This document shows, one piece after another, positions 32,254 through 42,194 of a stretch of 64,000 bases of DNA. This stretch comes from CAZWLY01 sp964634465 (GTDB taxonomy: Bacteria; Desulfobacterota; Desulfarculia; G963662305), in the NCBI GenBank assembly GCA_964634465.1, contig CAZWLY010000005.1, positions 124,001 through 188,000 of the forward strand, in the 5' to 3' direction. Numbering within the stretch: the first letter of the stretch is position 1; each line of letters opens with the position of its first letter. A program made the translations under genes and the position numbers. Under the pieces are notes generated by a model. It saw only the letters and a list, made by a program, of their open reading frames with translations. It was not told where the DNA came from and did no database searches.

Positions 32254-33261
32254 ATGATCGACCAGTTGGAGGCGGTCCTCAAGGCTGGAGTCGAGGAGAC
32301 GGGCCGGTGCGGCTCGAGCGAGGAACTCGACGGGGTCCGGGTCCGGTTTCTGGGGCGCAAGGGCGAGCTGACCAAGCTGCTTAGGGCCACCGGAACGCTG
32401 CCGCCGGAGGAGCGCCCGGCCTTCGGCCGGGCGGCCAATGAAGCCCGCCGGAAGCTGGAGGCGGCCCTCGAAGCCAGGAAGGCCGAGCTGGCGGCGGGGC
32501 GCTCGACGGACGTCGGCCGCTTGGACGTCACCCTGCCCGGCCGGCGAGGACACCGGGGCTCGCTCCACCCCGTCTACGAGACCTTGGACGAAGTGGCGAC
32601 CATCTTCGCCCGGCTGGGCTTCGAGATCCGCACCGGTCCCGAGGCCGAGACCGACTACTACAACTTCGAGGCGCTCAACTTCCCCAAGCACCACCCGGCC
32701 CGGGACATGCAGGACACCTTCTTCCTGTCGGAAGACACGCTGCTGAGGACCCACACCTCGCCGGTCCAGATCCGAACCATGGAGACCAAGCGCCCGCCGG
32801 TCAGGATGGTCTGCCTGGGCAAGACCTTCCGCCGCGACTCGGACGCCACCCACTCGCCGATGTTCCACCAGTGCGAGGGGCTGTTGGTCGATCGGGGCGT
32901 CACCTTCGCCCACATGAAGGGCGTCCTGGAGTTCTTCGTCCAGGAGATGTTCGGCGACGAGGTGCCGGTCCGCTTCCGACCGTCCTTCTTCCCCTTCACC
33001 GAGCCCTCGGCCGAGGTCGATATCGGCTGCGTGATGTGCCGGGGCGAGGGCTGCCGGGTCTGCTCCGGAACCGGCTGGCTGGAGATTCTGGGCTGCGGCA
33101 TGGTCGATCCGGCCGTGTTCGCCTTTGTCGATTACGACCCCGAGGAGTACACCGGCTTCGCCTGGGGAATGGGCCTGGAGCGGGTGTGCATGCTCAAGCG
33201 CGGCATCGGCGATCTGCGCCTCTTCTTCGAAAACGACATCCGTTTTTTGGGCCAGTTTTAG
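32254..33261 (+). CDS. pheS: Phenylalanyl-tRNA synthetase alpha subunit
   Basis: 335 residues from ATG 32254; the frame is open further upstream into rplT but this start gives the family N-terminus (MIDQLEAVLKAG). A coiled-coil tRNA-binding arm (to about 90) precedes the class II catalytic core with HPARDMQDTFF, LLRTHTSPVQIR, FRRDSDATHSPMFHQCEG and the final GFAWGMGLERVCMLK. It also has a cysteine group, CVMCRGEGCRVCSGTGW, seen in many bacterial alpha subunits. It joins PheT as an alpha2-beta2 enzyme. Confidence 0.97.
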   Translation: MIDQLEAVLKAGVEETGRCGSSEELDGVRVRFLGRKGELTKLLRATGTLPPEERPAFGRAANEARRKLEAALEARKAELAAGRSTDVGRLDVTLPGRRGHRGSLHPVYETLDEVATIFARLGFEIRTGPEAETDYYNFEALNFPKHHPARDMQDTFFLSEDTLLRTHTSPVQIRTMETKRPPVRMVCLGKTFRRDSDATHSPMFHQCEGLLVDRGVTFAHMKGVLEFFVQEMFGDEVPVRFRPSFFPFTEPSAEVDIGCVMCRGEGCRVCSGTGWLEILGCGMVDPAVFAFVDYDPEEYTGFAWGMGLERVCMLKRGIGDLRLFFENDIRFLGQF

Positions 33262-33275
33262 ACCAGGGGGCTTAA

Positions 33276-35687
33276 TTGCGTTGCTCGGCGAGCTGGCTTA
33301 GCGAATACGTCAATCTGACCGTTTCTGCCCAGGAGTTGGCCGACCGGCTGTCCCTGGTCGGCATTGAGACGGTGGCCGAGCCGCGCTTCGAGGAAAGACC
33401 TCAGGGCGTGGTGGCCGGTAAAATCATCGGCGTCGAGCCCCACCCTCGCGCCGACCGGCTCTCGGTGTGTCTCGTGGACGCCGGCGGAAAAGAGCTGACC
33501 GTGGTCTGCGGCGCACCCAACGTCCGGCCCGGTCTGGTTTCGGCCCTGGCCCTGCCCGGCGCGATCCTGAAGAACGGCCTCAAGATCAAGAAGGCCGCCC
33601 TTCGCGGCGTCGAGTCCCACGGCATGCTCCTGGCGGAAGACGAGTTGGGACTCTCCGAGGACCACACCGGGATCATGGAGCTGGACGAGAACGTCGCGCC
33701 GGGCACGCCCCTGGAAGAGATCATCGACTTCGACGACTGGATCCTGGAGGCCGACCTGACCCCCAACCGCATCGATTGCGCCTCGGTGGTCGGCCTGGCC
33801 AGGGAGGCGGCGGCCATTCTGGGCCAAAAGATGTCCATCCCGCCCCTCGGCTACAGCCAGTCGGGCCGGCCGATCACCGAGCTGGCCGAGGTGGTCATCC
33901 ACGATCCGGACCTCTGTCCCCGCTACGCGGCCAGCCTGGTCTCGGGGTTGAGCGTCGGGCGCTCGCCGTGGTGGATCAGGGAGAGGCTCATCTCCGGCGG
34001 GGTGAGGCCGATCAACAACCTGGTCGACGTGACCAACTACATCCTCCTGGAGATGAACCAACCGCTCCACGCCTTCGACTTCGACCGGCTGGCCGGCGGC
34101 CGCATCGAGGTCCGCCGGGCCGCGGCCGGGGAGAGGTTCGTCACCCTGGACGGCCAGGAGCGAGTTTTAAACGAAGACATGCTCATGATCTGCGACGCCG
34201 AGCGGCCGGTGGCCGTGGCCGGCGTCATGGGCGGGCTCAACTCCGAGGTCGAGGACGACACCACTCGGGTGCTGCTGGAGGCGGCCTACTTCGAGCCGAC
34301 CTCGATCCGCCGCACCTCGACCCAACTGGGCCTGGCCACCGAGGCCTCGTACCGCTTCGAGCGAGGCATCGACCCGGTCAACGTCACGGCGGCCCTCGAG
34401 CGGGCCACGGCCCTGCTGGCCCGGTTGGGCGGCGGTCGGATTCACCCCGGCCTGATCGACGAACACCCGGCCCCGATCACCCCGCCCACCCTGACCCTCA
34501 GAGTCGAGCGCTGCAACGATGTCTTGGGCTCCGACCTCGACGGGCGGGAAATGGCCCGGCTGCTGAACTCGATCGAGGTCAAGGCCGAGCTCGATGAGGA
34601 CGGGCGGACGCTCACCGTCCGGGCGCCGTCGTGGCGGCAGGACCTGACCAGGGAGATCGACCTGGTCGAGGAGGTGGCCAGGCTGCACGGCTTCGAGAAC
34701 ATACCGGCCGCCTTCCCGCCGATGACCGAGGCGGCGGCGGCCACGCCGCCCTTGGAGGCGCTCAGGATAAAAATCTCCCCCGCCCTGGCCGCGGCCGGGC
34801 TCCACCAGGTGGTGACCTACTCCTTCATCCCGGCCGAGACGGCCAAGCTGATGGGCTGGAGCGAGGACGACCCGCGCTACGACCACGTGGCGATGCTCAA
34901 CCCCATCACCGAGGACCAGTCGGTGCTTCGCACCAGCCTCCTCTACGGTCTGATCACCACCCTTGAGACCAACCTCCGCCACCGGACCGAAGCGGTCCGC
35001 CTCTTCGAGTGGGGCGTCGTCTTCTTCCCCCAAAAGACGGGCGAACTGCCCCGGGAGGAGTGCCGCCTGGCCGGGTTGATCGCCGGTCTCAGGGAGCCGG
35101 TCGGCTGGACCGGCACCGGCCAAAAGGTCGATCTGTGGGACGTCAAGGGCTTGGTCGAGTATGTCATCAGAATCCTGGGGCCCCACGAGTTGGTCTTCGA
35201 GCCGACCACCGCGCCCGAGTATCTCGACGGCACGGCGGCCCGGGTCCTGGCCGGCGGGCTCGACCTCGGCCGGCTGGGCCGCCTCGACCCGGAACTCCTT
35301 CGAGCCTTCGACGTCAAGGAGCCGGCCTTCGCCTTCGACCTCGACGCCGAGGCGCTGAACCGGCTGGCCGAATTGCCCCGGCCGACCTTCAGGCCGCTGC
35401 CTCGCTACCCGTCCATCACCCGCGATCTGGCCCTGGTGGTCGATAAATCCATCGCCGCCGGGTCGATAATCGGCTGGGCCAAAGAGGTGGACGACCCCTT
35501 GATCAAAGAGACGATCATCTTCGACGTCTACGAGGGCAAGCCGCTTGAGGACAGTCAAAAATCGATCGGGTTGAGGGTCCGTTATCTCTCCGACGAGAAG
35601 ACCCTGACCGAGGAGGAGATCGCCCCTCTCCACCACAAGCTGACTCAACATCTGTTGAAACGAACCGGCGGAAAGTTAAGGACATGA
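33276..35687 (+). CDS. pheT: Phenylalanyl-tRNA synthetase beta subunit
   Basis: 803 residues, full length, beginning at TTG 33276 (MRCSASWLSEYVNLT) 14 bp after pheS. Domains in order: an OB-fold tRNA-binding EMAP-like domain (about 40-150), B3/B4 editing domains (ADLTPNRIDCASVVGLAREAAA; VDVTNYILLEMNQPLHAFDFD), the B5 domain, the catalytic-like core (REIDLVEEVARLHGFENIP; TYSFIP) and the C-terminal anticodon-binding FDX domain (RYPSITRDLALVVD). The last four bases overlap ihfA. Confidence 0.97.
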   Translation: MRCSASWLSEYVNLTVSAQELADRLSLVGIETVAEPRFEERPQGVVAGKIIGVEPHPRADRLSVCLVDAGGKELTVVCGAPNVRPGLVSALALPGAILKNGLKIKKAALRGVESHGMLLAEDELGLSEDHTGIMELDENVAPGTPLEEIIDFDDWILEADLTPNRIDCASVVGLAREAAAILGQKMSIPPLGYSQSGRPITELAEVVIHDPDLCPRYAASLVSGLSVGRSPWWIRERLISGGVRPINNLVDVTNYILLEMNQPLHAFDFDRLAGGRIEVRRAAAGERFVTLDGQERVLNEDMLMICDAERPVAVAGVMGGLNSEVEDDTTRVLLEAAYFEPTSIRRTSTQLGLATEASYRFERGIDPVNVTAALERATALLARLGGGRIHPGLIDEHPAPITPPTLTLRVERCNDVLGSDLDGREMARLLNSIEVKAELDEDGRTLTVRAPSWRQDLTREIDLVEEVARLHGFENIPAAFPPMTEAAAATPPLEALRIKISPALAAAGLHQVVTYSFIPAETAKLMGWSEDDPRYDHVAMLNPITEDQSVLRTSLLYGLITTLETNLRHRTEAVRLFEWGVVFFPQKTGELPREECRLAGLIAGLREPVGWTGTGQKVDLWDVKGLVEYVIRILGPHELVFEPTTAPEYLDGTAARVLAGGLDLGRLGRLDPELLRAFDVKEPAFAFDLDAEALNRLAELPRPTFRPLPRYPSITRDLALVVDKSIAAGSIIGWAKEVDDPLIKETIIFDVYEGKPLEDSQKSIGLRVRYLSDEKTLTEEEIAPLHHKLTQHLLKRTGGKLRT

Positions 35688-35962
35688 CCAAAACCAAAAT
35701 CATCGAACTGTTGAAGGACGAACTGGGCCTGCCGCGCCGCCAGATCGAATCGGTGGTCTCCGGCGTATTCGGCGAAATCAAGGCGGCCCTGGTCAAAGGC
35801 GAGACGGTCAAGATCTCCGGCTTCGGCCGCTTCGAGATCAAGACCCGAGCCGCCCGGCGCGGCCGCGATCCGGTCACCGGCGAAATCCGGACCCTGCCTC
35901 CCAGACCTCACTTGAGTTTCAGGCCGTCGAAGCTTTTGAAGGAGCGGGTGAATCAAGGTTAG
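35684..35962 (+). CDS. ihfA: Integration host factor alpha subunit (HU/IHF family)
   Basis: 92 residues with the HU/IHF fold: helices at the N-terminus (MTKTKIIELLKDELGLPRRQIESVV by segments), the core VKISGFGRFEIKTRAARRGRDPVTGE, and the DNA-intercalating arm PPRPHLSFRPSKLLKE. It bends DNA at specific sites as a heterodimer with IHF-beta. ATG overlaps the pheT stop by four bases, exactly the pheT-ihfA linkage known in other proteobacteria, which favours IHF-alpha over HU. Confidence 0.9.
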   Translation: MTKTKIIELLKDELGLPRRQIESVVSGVFGEIKAALVKGETVKISGFGRFEIKTRAARRGRDPVTGEIRTLPPRPHLSFRPSKLLKERVNQG

Positions 35963-36449
35963 CCCGGCTCCGATTCCGCCGCCGGCCAGCCGGTCGGGAG
36001 GAGGCCGCCGGCGGGAAAGACGGCCAACCGGCGATCGGCGCGAAGGGGGCGCCGGGGCTTTGGTTTGCGCCCGGCCGGCCGGGTTGGTAGGATGAATCGA
36101 CCGCGAGGCGTCGCGGCCGAGCCGAGGCGCCGGCTGGGTCCAGGCCGGCGGAACGGTCACGGTATTGTCCGAACGACAACCGCCTGGGTCGGCGGTTTCG
36201 AGCGGCGACTCGATTTTCCAGGACAATTTCGCTCGCCGGCTATTTCTGCGGCGCCGGCTCGGGCAAGCGGGGGCTTTTCGGCAGCCTGGTCAGGGCTGGC
36301 GGCGGGGGACCGATCGTCTGCCTCACCGACCGGATCGAAAGAGATTTCCATCTGCCCGGCCGGTTCCGACGGGAAGACATGGTATCATCTTTGTCGGGCG
36401 GACCCAATCCAGATCGGGCCGAGGAATCGACTCTAGACCGGGGGACGAC
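35963..36449. other. GC-rich non-coding interval before the glycan region
   Basis: 487 bp between ihfA and the first glycosyltransferase. Open frames exist in several phases but none has a ribosome site or recognisable composition; they are probably due to high GC. Several CCGGCCGG-type palindromic stretches occur (for example 36070-36085) and may end transcription of the translation operon. No clear promoter boxes were seen. Confidence 0.4.
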
Positions 36450-37322
36450 TTGGCGGCAGTCTCCATCATCGCTCCGACTTTCAACGAAGAACAGACCATC
36501 GGCCGGCTGGTCGAAGCTCTCAAGAAGCTAGATCTGGACAAGGAGATCATCGTCATCGACGACGGCTCCACCGACCGGACGCCGGAGATTCTGGCTGGAA
36601 TCGACGGCGTCAGGGTCGTCACCCACCCCTACAACAAGGGCAACGGCGCGGCGGTCAAGACCGGCATCCGGGAGGCCAAGAACGACTGGCTGGTAATCAT
36701 CGACGGCGACGGCCAGCATGACCCGGCCGACATTCCCCGGCTGGTGGCCCAGCTCGACCGATACGACCTGGTCGTCGGCGCCCGCGCCCCGGAGACCGAA
36801 GCCGGCCGGCTCAGAAAGGCGGGCAATCGGCTCCTGGCCAAGCTGGGCAGTCTGTTGACCGGCTTCCCCATCGAGGACATGACCTGCGGCCTGAGAGCCT
36901 TCAAGCGACGCTCGGCGCTCAAATTCTTGAGCCTCTACCCCGACGGTTTCTCCTTCCCCACCACCTCGACGATGTGTTTCCTGGTCACCGGACTCAACGT
37001 CACGTACGTCCCCATCCGGGCGGCCAGGCGGGTCGCCGGATCGAAAAGCAAGATCAATTTCTGGCGGGACGGGATAAGATTCGCCGTCATGATCTTTCGG
37101 GTGGTGATGTTCAATCCGCTCAAGGTCTTCCTGCCCCTCGGCGCTTTCTTCCTCTTGGCCGGCCTGGCCTGGAGCGTCAAAACGATCTACTTCCAAGCGT
37201 CCATTTCGGCCGGCGGGCTGCTGCTGATGCTCTTCGGCTTCAACTTCGTCTTCTTCGGCTTCGTGCTCGACCAGGTGGTCGGTCTCCGCAAGGATCTGAT
37301 CCACCGCGACGATCTCGACTGA
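36450..37322 (+). CDS. Family 2 glycosyltransferase, polyprenyl-phosphate sugar transferase type, with C-terminal membrane helices
   Basis: 290 residues from a TTG at 36450, which gives the family start (LAAVSIIAPTFNEEQTIGRL). The GT2 catalytic domain shows IIVIDDGSTDRT (about 33-44), NKGNGAAVKTGI, the DGDGQHDPADIP metal-binding motif (about 86-97) and MTCGLRAFKR. Two hydrophobic segments at about 220-245 and 248-272 anchor it in the membrane. Such enzymes charge undecaprenyl or dolichyl phosphate with a sugar. asnB starts two bases after its stop. A start further upstream cannot be excluded, because the frame is open to 36165. Confidence 0.85.
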   Translation: MAAVSIIAPTFNEEQTIGRLVEALKKLDLDKEIIVIDDGSTDRTPEILAGIDGVRVVTHPYNKGNGAAVKTGIREAKNDWLVIIDGDGQHDPADIPRLVAQLDRYDLVVGARAPETEAGRLRKAGNRLLAKLGSLLTGFPIEDMTCGLRAFKRRSALKFLSLYPDGFSFPTTSTMCFLVTGLNVTYVPIRAARRVAGSKSKINFWRDGIRFAVMIFRVVMFNPLKVFLPLGAFFLLAGLAWSVKTIYFQASISAGGLLLMLFGFNFVFFGFVLDQVVGLRKDLIHRDDLD

Positions 37323-37324
37323 AC

Positions 37325-39214
37325 ATGTGCGGCATCGCAGGCGTCTACAACTTCGGCTCGTCAAGGCCGGTCGGCCGGCGCGAGCTGGAAGAGATGAACT
37401 CGACCATGCGCCACCGGGGACCGGACGACGGCGGCTGTCACCTGGACGGCGAGTTGGGCCTGGCCATGCGCCGGCTGGCCATCATCGACGTCGCCGGCGG
37501 TCGCCAGCCCCTCCACAACGAGGACGAGTCGGTCTGGGCGGTCGTAAACGGCGAGATCTACAATTTCCCCCAACTGCGGGCCGAACTCGAGGGCAAGGGC
37601 CATGTTTTCTACACCCGCTCCGACGCCGAGGTCCTGGTCCACCTCTACGAAGAGCACGGCCAAGACCTGGCCGAGCGGCTGGAGGGCATGTTCGCCTTCG
37701 CCGTCTGGGACGCCAAAGAGAGGCGGCTCGTTCTCGGCCGGGACCATCTGGGCATAAAGCCCCTCGTCTACCATCTAAGCGCCGGCCGAATCGTCTTCGC
37801 CTCCGAGATAAAGACGATCCACCGCCTCGCCCCCAAGAGCGAGCTGGACCTGGAGGCGCTGTCCAACTATCTGTCTTTTCTTTACATTCCCTCACCGAAC
37901 ACCATCTACTCCGATATCAAACGGCTCCTGCCGGGTCACTGTATGATCGTCGATCGAGGCGGAGTGAAGATCAAGCGGTACTGGCGGCTGACCTTCGATA
38001 TCGACCCGAACCGAAGCGAGGCCGAAACCTTGGACCGGCTGGAGGAACTGCTCAAGGAGACGGTCCAGAGCCACCTGATGAGCGACGTCCCCTTGGGCGC
38101 TTTTCTGTCCAGCGGGCTGGATTCATCGCTGGTCGTCTCTTTCATGAGCGAGCTCGTAAGCGAGCCGGTCAAGACCTTCACCGTCGGTTTTCCGGAAAGG
38201 TCCTTCGACGAAAGACCCGAGGCCGGAATGATCGCCCGCGCCCTCAAGACCGACCACACCGACCTGGTCATGCGACCCGAGCCGGAGGTGATGATCCGGA
38301 CGCTGCTGGAGTACTTCGACGAGCCCTTCGCCGATTACGGGGCCATCCCGCTCTACTACGTCTCCGAACTGGCCCGGCGGGGGGTGACGGTGGCGCTCAC
38401 CGGCGACGGCGGCGACGAGTTCTTCGGCGGCTACCAGACCTATTTCGCGCCCACGATAAGAGACCTCTACGCCAAGGTGCCGGCCGGAATGCGCCGCAAG
38501 GTCATCGACCGGCTGGTCGCCGCCCTGCCGACCTCCTTTTCGCGCGTCTCCTTCGACTTCATGGCCAAGCGGTTCGTCTCCGGCGTCGATCTACCGTACC
38601 TGGAGGGTCACTTCCACTGGAAGGCCGTCTTCGACGCCGACGAGAAGACGACCCTGTTCCGGGGCGGCCTGGCCGGTGGACCGCCGGCCGACGTGTCGCT
38701 CGAACGCTACCGGGAACTCTTCGCCTCGGCCTCGGAGGCCGATCTCAAAAACCGGCTGATGTATGTCGACGCCAACCACTTCTTGACCGACTGCCATCTG
38801 ACCAAGGCCGACCGGATGAGCATGGCCCACGGCCTGGAAGTGCGGGTGCCGCTGTGCGACCGGCGGGTGGCCGAGTTCGCGGCCACCATCCCCGGCGAGA
38901 TGAAGGTCCGGACGCTGGCCACCAAGCGGCTGTTCCGCAAGCTGGCCAAGCGCCGCCTGCCGCCCCAGATCGGCTCGCTTCGCAAAAAGGGCTTCTCGCC
39001 GCCGGTGGCCCTGTGGCTGAAAAACGAACTGGCCGACTTCACCCGACAGGTGCTCTCAGAGGAAAACCTCCGTCAAATCGGCATGTTCGACTCGGCCTAC
39101 GTTCAGGGATTGATCGACGAGCACCAGGCCCAGAGGCGCGACAACAACCGCAAGCTGTGGGCGCTTCTGGTCTTCGTGGTCTGGTGGCACGAGTTTTACC
39201 GGCGCCGGGAATAG
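37325..39214 (+). CDS. asnB: Glutamine-dependent asparagine synthetase family amidotransferase
   Basis: 629 residues. ATG 37325 gives MCGIAGVY, with Cys2 as the class II glutaminase nucleophile; the glutaminase domain (to about 210) has MRHRGPDDGG and VVNGEIYNF. The synthetase domain has the PP-loop SSGLDSS near 262, then VALTGDGGDEFFGGY near 360 and KADRMSMAHGLEVRVP. The enzyme would form asparagine, or amidate a sugar or peptide carboxylate; members in glycan clusters often do the latter. It lies in a glycosyltransferase cluster, two bases after a GT2 gene and convergent with another only four bases away. The precise acceptor is unresolved. Confidence 0.9.
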   Translation: MCGIAGVYNFGSSRPVGRRELEEMNSTMRHRGPDDGGCHLDGELGLAMRRLAIIDVAGGRQPLHNEDESVWAVVNGEIYNFPQLRAELEGKGHVFYTRSDAEVLVHLYEEHGQDLAERLEGMFAFAVWDAKERRLVLGRDHLGIKPLVYHLSAGRIVFASEIKTIHRLAPKSELDLEALSNYLSFLYIPSPNTIYSDIKRLLPGHCMIVDRGGVKIKRYWRLTFDIDPNRSEAETLDRLEELLKETVQSHLMSDVPLGAFLSSGLDSSLVVSFMSELVSEPVKTFTVGFPERSFDERPEAGMIARALKTDHTDLVMRPEPEVMIRTLLEYFDEPFADYGAIPLYYVSELARRGVTVALTGDGGDEFFGGYQTYFAPTIRDLYAKVPAGMRRKVIDRLVAALPTSFSRVSFDFMAKRFVSGVDLPYLEGHFHWKAVFDADEKTTLFRGGLAGGPPADVSLERYRELFASASEADLKNRLMYVDANHFLTDCHLTKADRMSMAHGLEVRVPLCDRRVAEFAATIPGEMKVRTLATKRLFRKLAKRRLPPQIGSLRKKGFSPPVALWLKNELADFTRQVLSEENLRQIGMFDSAYVQGLIDEHQAQRRDNNRKLWALLVFVVWWHEFYRRRE

Positions 39215-39218
39215 CTTC

Positions 39219-39929
39219 TCAGCGCCCCTGCCGCACCCGGATCTGGGCGATCTGCCACAAGGCTTCCAGGGCGATCTTCGGACTCATCTTGGACTGGCCG
39301 ACGGCGCGGTCGGTGAAGACGATTGGAACCTCGACGATCGAGAACCCGGCCCGGTTGACCAGGTTCTTGACCTCGATCAAGAAGCCGTAGCCGTTGGTCC
39401 TGACGCCGTCGATATCGATGGTTTCCGGCACCCGGCGGCGGTAGAGGTTGAAGCCGGCCGTGGGGTCCTTGACCTTGAGGCCCAGCATCAGCCGGGCGTA
39501 GACGCCGCCGCCCCTGCTGAGCAATCGGCGACCGAGCCCCCAGTTGACCGTGCCGCCGCCGGGGACGTAACGGGAGCCAATGGCCATGTCCGCGCCGGCC
39601 TCCACCGCCGCCAGCAGGCGGGGGAGATCGTTGGGATCGTGGGAGAAATCACCGTCCATGGTGGCGATGAATTCGACGTGGTCGAGCTTCAGAGCGGCGG
39701 CGAAACCGGCCTTGTAGGCCGGCCCGAGCCCTTCCTTTTGGGGGCGATGGAGAACAATCACCCGTTCGTCCTCGGCGGCCAACCGGTCGGCCAAGCGGCC
39801 GGTGCCGTCGGGAGAGTTGTCGTCGATGACCATCACCCAGAAGCGCGGCCCTTGGGACAGGATGGCCTTGACCATGGCTTCGACGTTGCCGGCTTCGTTG
39901 TAGGTGGGCAGGAGCACCAAACAGTCCAC
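39219..39929 (-). CDS. Polyprenol-phosphate mannosyltransferase-like GT2 (DPM1 family)
   Basis: 236 residues from GTG 39929 (VDCLVLLPTYNEAGN), which has GGAGG nine bases upstream; the open frame to 40055 has no such site. Motifs: VMVIDDNSPDGTGRLADRLA (about 31-50), PQKEGLGPAYKAGF, TMDGDFSHDPNDLPRL and GSRYVPGG. This matches soluble Dpm1-type synthases that make polyprenyl-phosphate mannose or glucose, the donor used by GT39-type membrane transferases. Three such membrane proteins are encoded next to it. No transmembrane helix. Convergent with asnB. Confidence 0.9.
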   Translation of the reverse strand: MDCLVLLPTYNEAGNVEAMVKAILSQGPRFWVMVIDDNSPDGTGRLADRLAAEDERVIVLHRPQKEGLGPAYKAGFAAALKLDHVEFIATMDGDFSHDPNDLPRLLAAVEAGADMAIGSRYVPGGGTVNWGLGRRLLSRGGGVYARLMLGLKVKDPTAGFNLYRRRVPETIDIDGVRTNGYGFLIEVKNLVNRAGFSIVEVPIVFTDRAVGQSKMSPKIALEALWQIAQIRVRQGR

Positions 39930-40163
39930 GCCAAAACCTCCGCCGCCTCTCGACGGCCGCCGGGGCCGGCCGAGACCGCTCACCGCCGTTGACCGGCGGC
40001 GAGGGCCAGGATAACACAACCGGGATTTTTGTACAGACTCCAGCCCCAAAAACAAGCGGCGGAAGGGCTGAAATCGCTTGTTCCGCCGAGGGGGCGAATG
40101 TTAATCTGGCGGCCGTCGATTCTTGAGACGCGAACCCGGTATCGGAAGCGAAACGATCAGCTT

Positions 40164-42128
40164 ATGAGGGAACCAAGCCAATCCAAGCCGCAGCCCTCGG
40201 GCCGGCTCCTTTCTCGATGGGCAACGCTCGCCTCCACAGCGGCGAGGGCCGTTTTCTCCACCCCGCTCAAGCGACGCTGGCTCTTCGCCCTCGGCCTTGC
40301 AGCCTGCGCCCTGCCTTTCGCCTGGCACATGATCTCCATGTACGATCAGTTCTACTTCCGGGGGCGCAACATAATCGACGCCGGTTTCATCGCCGCCATG
40401 ATGTGGCGAAACGACTGGCTGGTCAGCGGACCGACGGCCGTCCAGACCATCTCGTTCTACAACACCCACTTCACCCCACTCTTCGGCCTGTTGTCGAGTC
40501 TGAGCTACCTCGTCCCGGTCAACATGGTCACCTGGTTCGCTCTGTTCATGGCCGTGAGTTACTCGGCCATCACCGCCGGGGCCTACTATCTGCTGGTCAA
40601 GGTCTATAGGCTGCGCTCTTTTATCGGCGCCGCCTTCGCCGCCGCCTTCGGCGTCTTTCTGGCCTTCAACGGCGTCGCCCGGGCGACCATCGCCTATCCC
40701 CACTACGAGCACGCCATCCCGATCTTGATGTTCCTGTTCCTGATCTTCGCCGTTCAGAGGCGGTTCCTGGTCGCCTCCATCTTTTTCGTCCTCTGCCTGA
40801 TGGTTCGCGAAGACGCCGGTTTTCATATGACGGCCGTCCTGGGGCTGCTGGCGGTCGTGAACTTCGTTCGCCGCCTCGGCTGGCGGGAGCAGAAACACTG
40901 GCTCATCTTCGGCGCGGCGGCCTTGGCCTACAGCGTGCTTTCTCTCATCATCGTCAAGGCCTACTTTCCCGGCGACCCGGCCCTGCACCGGGTCTACCTG
41001 GGCGACCCGCCCTTCGCCCACCTGACCGCCGAGCTGATCAAAGAACGGCTGGGGATATTCTTCGAGCAGCGGGTCTACGTCTGGCTGCCGGCCCTCGTCG
41101 TGCTGGCCTGGTCCATCGCCTGGCGCGACCCGTACCCGGCCTTGGGCTTCTTGGCCTACCTCCCCTGGCTGACGCTTCACCTGACCGCAGTAAACGACAC
41201 CGCCGGCCGACTTTGGGCTTACTACGCCTTTCCGTTCATGATGGCGGTCATGTGGCCGATGATCGCCCCGGTCGTCGCCTCCGGCCCTGAAATGACCGTC
41301 GAGCGGCGGAGACGGGTCCTGCCCTGGCTGACGCTGCTGTTGGCGGCGTCGATGGTCACCTTCGGCCACACCACCGTGGAGTTGCGCCAGGGCTGGAGCG
41401 ACATCGCGGTTCAGAGCTGGATCAGGACCGCCCGGGCCGTGGAAGCCTTCAAAAAGGACCGGGGCAGGTTGTCCCGGCTGGGGGTCGATCCCGACTTCGC
41501 CTCCCTGGCCCCCAACTCACTCACCCCCCACAACTGGATGGACAAGTGGCTGGATGATCAAAGAATCCAAACGGCCATCTATTTCCGGAACGGGTTTTAC
41601 AACCGGCCCCTCGTAAAGCGGATCATCGCCCAGGCGTTGTACCGGGGTTACCTGGTGGACAAGACCAACCTGGCCCTGGCCAGCAACTGGCGGATGGAGA
41701 CGCTGCCCCATCTCGGGCCAATGCTCAAGCCGGCCAATATCTTCCTCAACTTGTGTTGGCCCCGGATTCTCATCGAACAGGGGGTCGGTTACGCTTTCAC
41801 CCGACCCGGCCTGACCCAGGAGATGGTCGCCTGGCTGGACCGCCTGGAGCTCCCGGTCGGCCGAATCGCCTTCCTCCTGGCCATGGGAGTCAAAAACGTG
41901 GCCGACGAGACCAAGCCGGTCATCACCCTGGAGCTCGCCAGCGAGGGCCGGGTCGTAGTCCGCCGGGATTTCTTTGCCGCCGATTTGAGCCGGCGCGGCC
42001 GTTTCGACTGGGTCGAGATGGAGTATGAGGTGGACAAGGCCGGCTCGAAGCGCCAGTATATATTCAAGATCATCCACTACGCCAACGCCGAGTTGACCTT
42101 CGAGGACCTTAGGATATTCAAGCGCTAA
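40164..42128 (+). CDS. Polytopic membrane protein, DUF2079-like
   Basis: 654 residues from ATG 40164 (start uncertain; the frame is open to 40029 and the ribosome site is weak). A short cytoplasmic N-terminus precedes about ten hydrophobic helices between 40 and 420. The loop after the first helix (MYDQFYFRGRNIIDAGFIAAMMWRND, by segments) followed by NTHFTPLFGLLSSLSYLVP and the acidic REDAGFHM motif resembles DUF2079, a family related to GT39/PMT membrane glycosyltransferases. The C-terminal 230 residues are extracytoplasmic and soluble. Divergent from the Dpm1-like gene, whose polyprenyl-phosphate sugar it may use. Confidence 0.72.
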   Translation: MREPSQSKPQPSGRLLSRWATLASTAARAVFSTPLKRRWLFALGLAACALPFAWHMISMYDQFYFRGRNIIDAGFIAAMMWRNDWLVSGPTAVQTISFYNTHFTPLFGLLSSLSYLVPVNMVTWFALFMAVSYSAITAGAYYLLVKVYRLRSFIGAAFAAAFGVFLAFNGVARATIAYPHYEHAIPILMFLFLIFAVQRRFLVASIFFVLCLMVREDAGFHMTAVLGLLAVVNFVRRLGWREQKHWLIFGAAALAYSVLSLIIVKAYFPGDPALHRVYLGDPPFAHLTAELIKERLGIFFEQRVYVWLPALVVLAWSIAWRDPYPALGFLAYLPWLTLHLTAVNDTAGRLWAYYAFPFMMAVMWPMIAPVVASGPEMTVERRRRVLPWLTLLLAASMVTFGHTTVELRQGWSDIAVQSWIRTARAVEAFKKDRGRLSRLGVDPDFASLAPNSLTPHNWMDKWLDDQRIQTAIYFRNGFYNRPLVKRIIAQALYRGYLVDKTNLALASNWRMETLPHLGPMLKPANIFLNLCWPRILIEQGVGYAFTRPGLTQEMVAWLDRLELPVGRIAFLLAMGVKNVADETKPVITLELASEGRVVVRRDFFAADLSRRGRFDWVEMEYEVDKAGSKRQYIFKIIHYANAELTFEDLRIFKR

Positions 42129-42194
42129 CAGGCCATCGTCCCTTCGTCCCGGCGGGGCGATGTAAAACACAGGGCCGAGTGGGGACAACAGCCA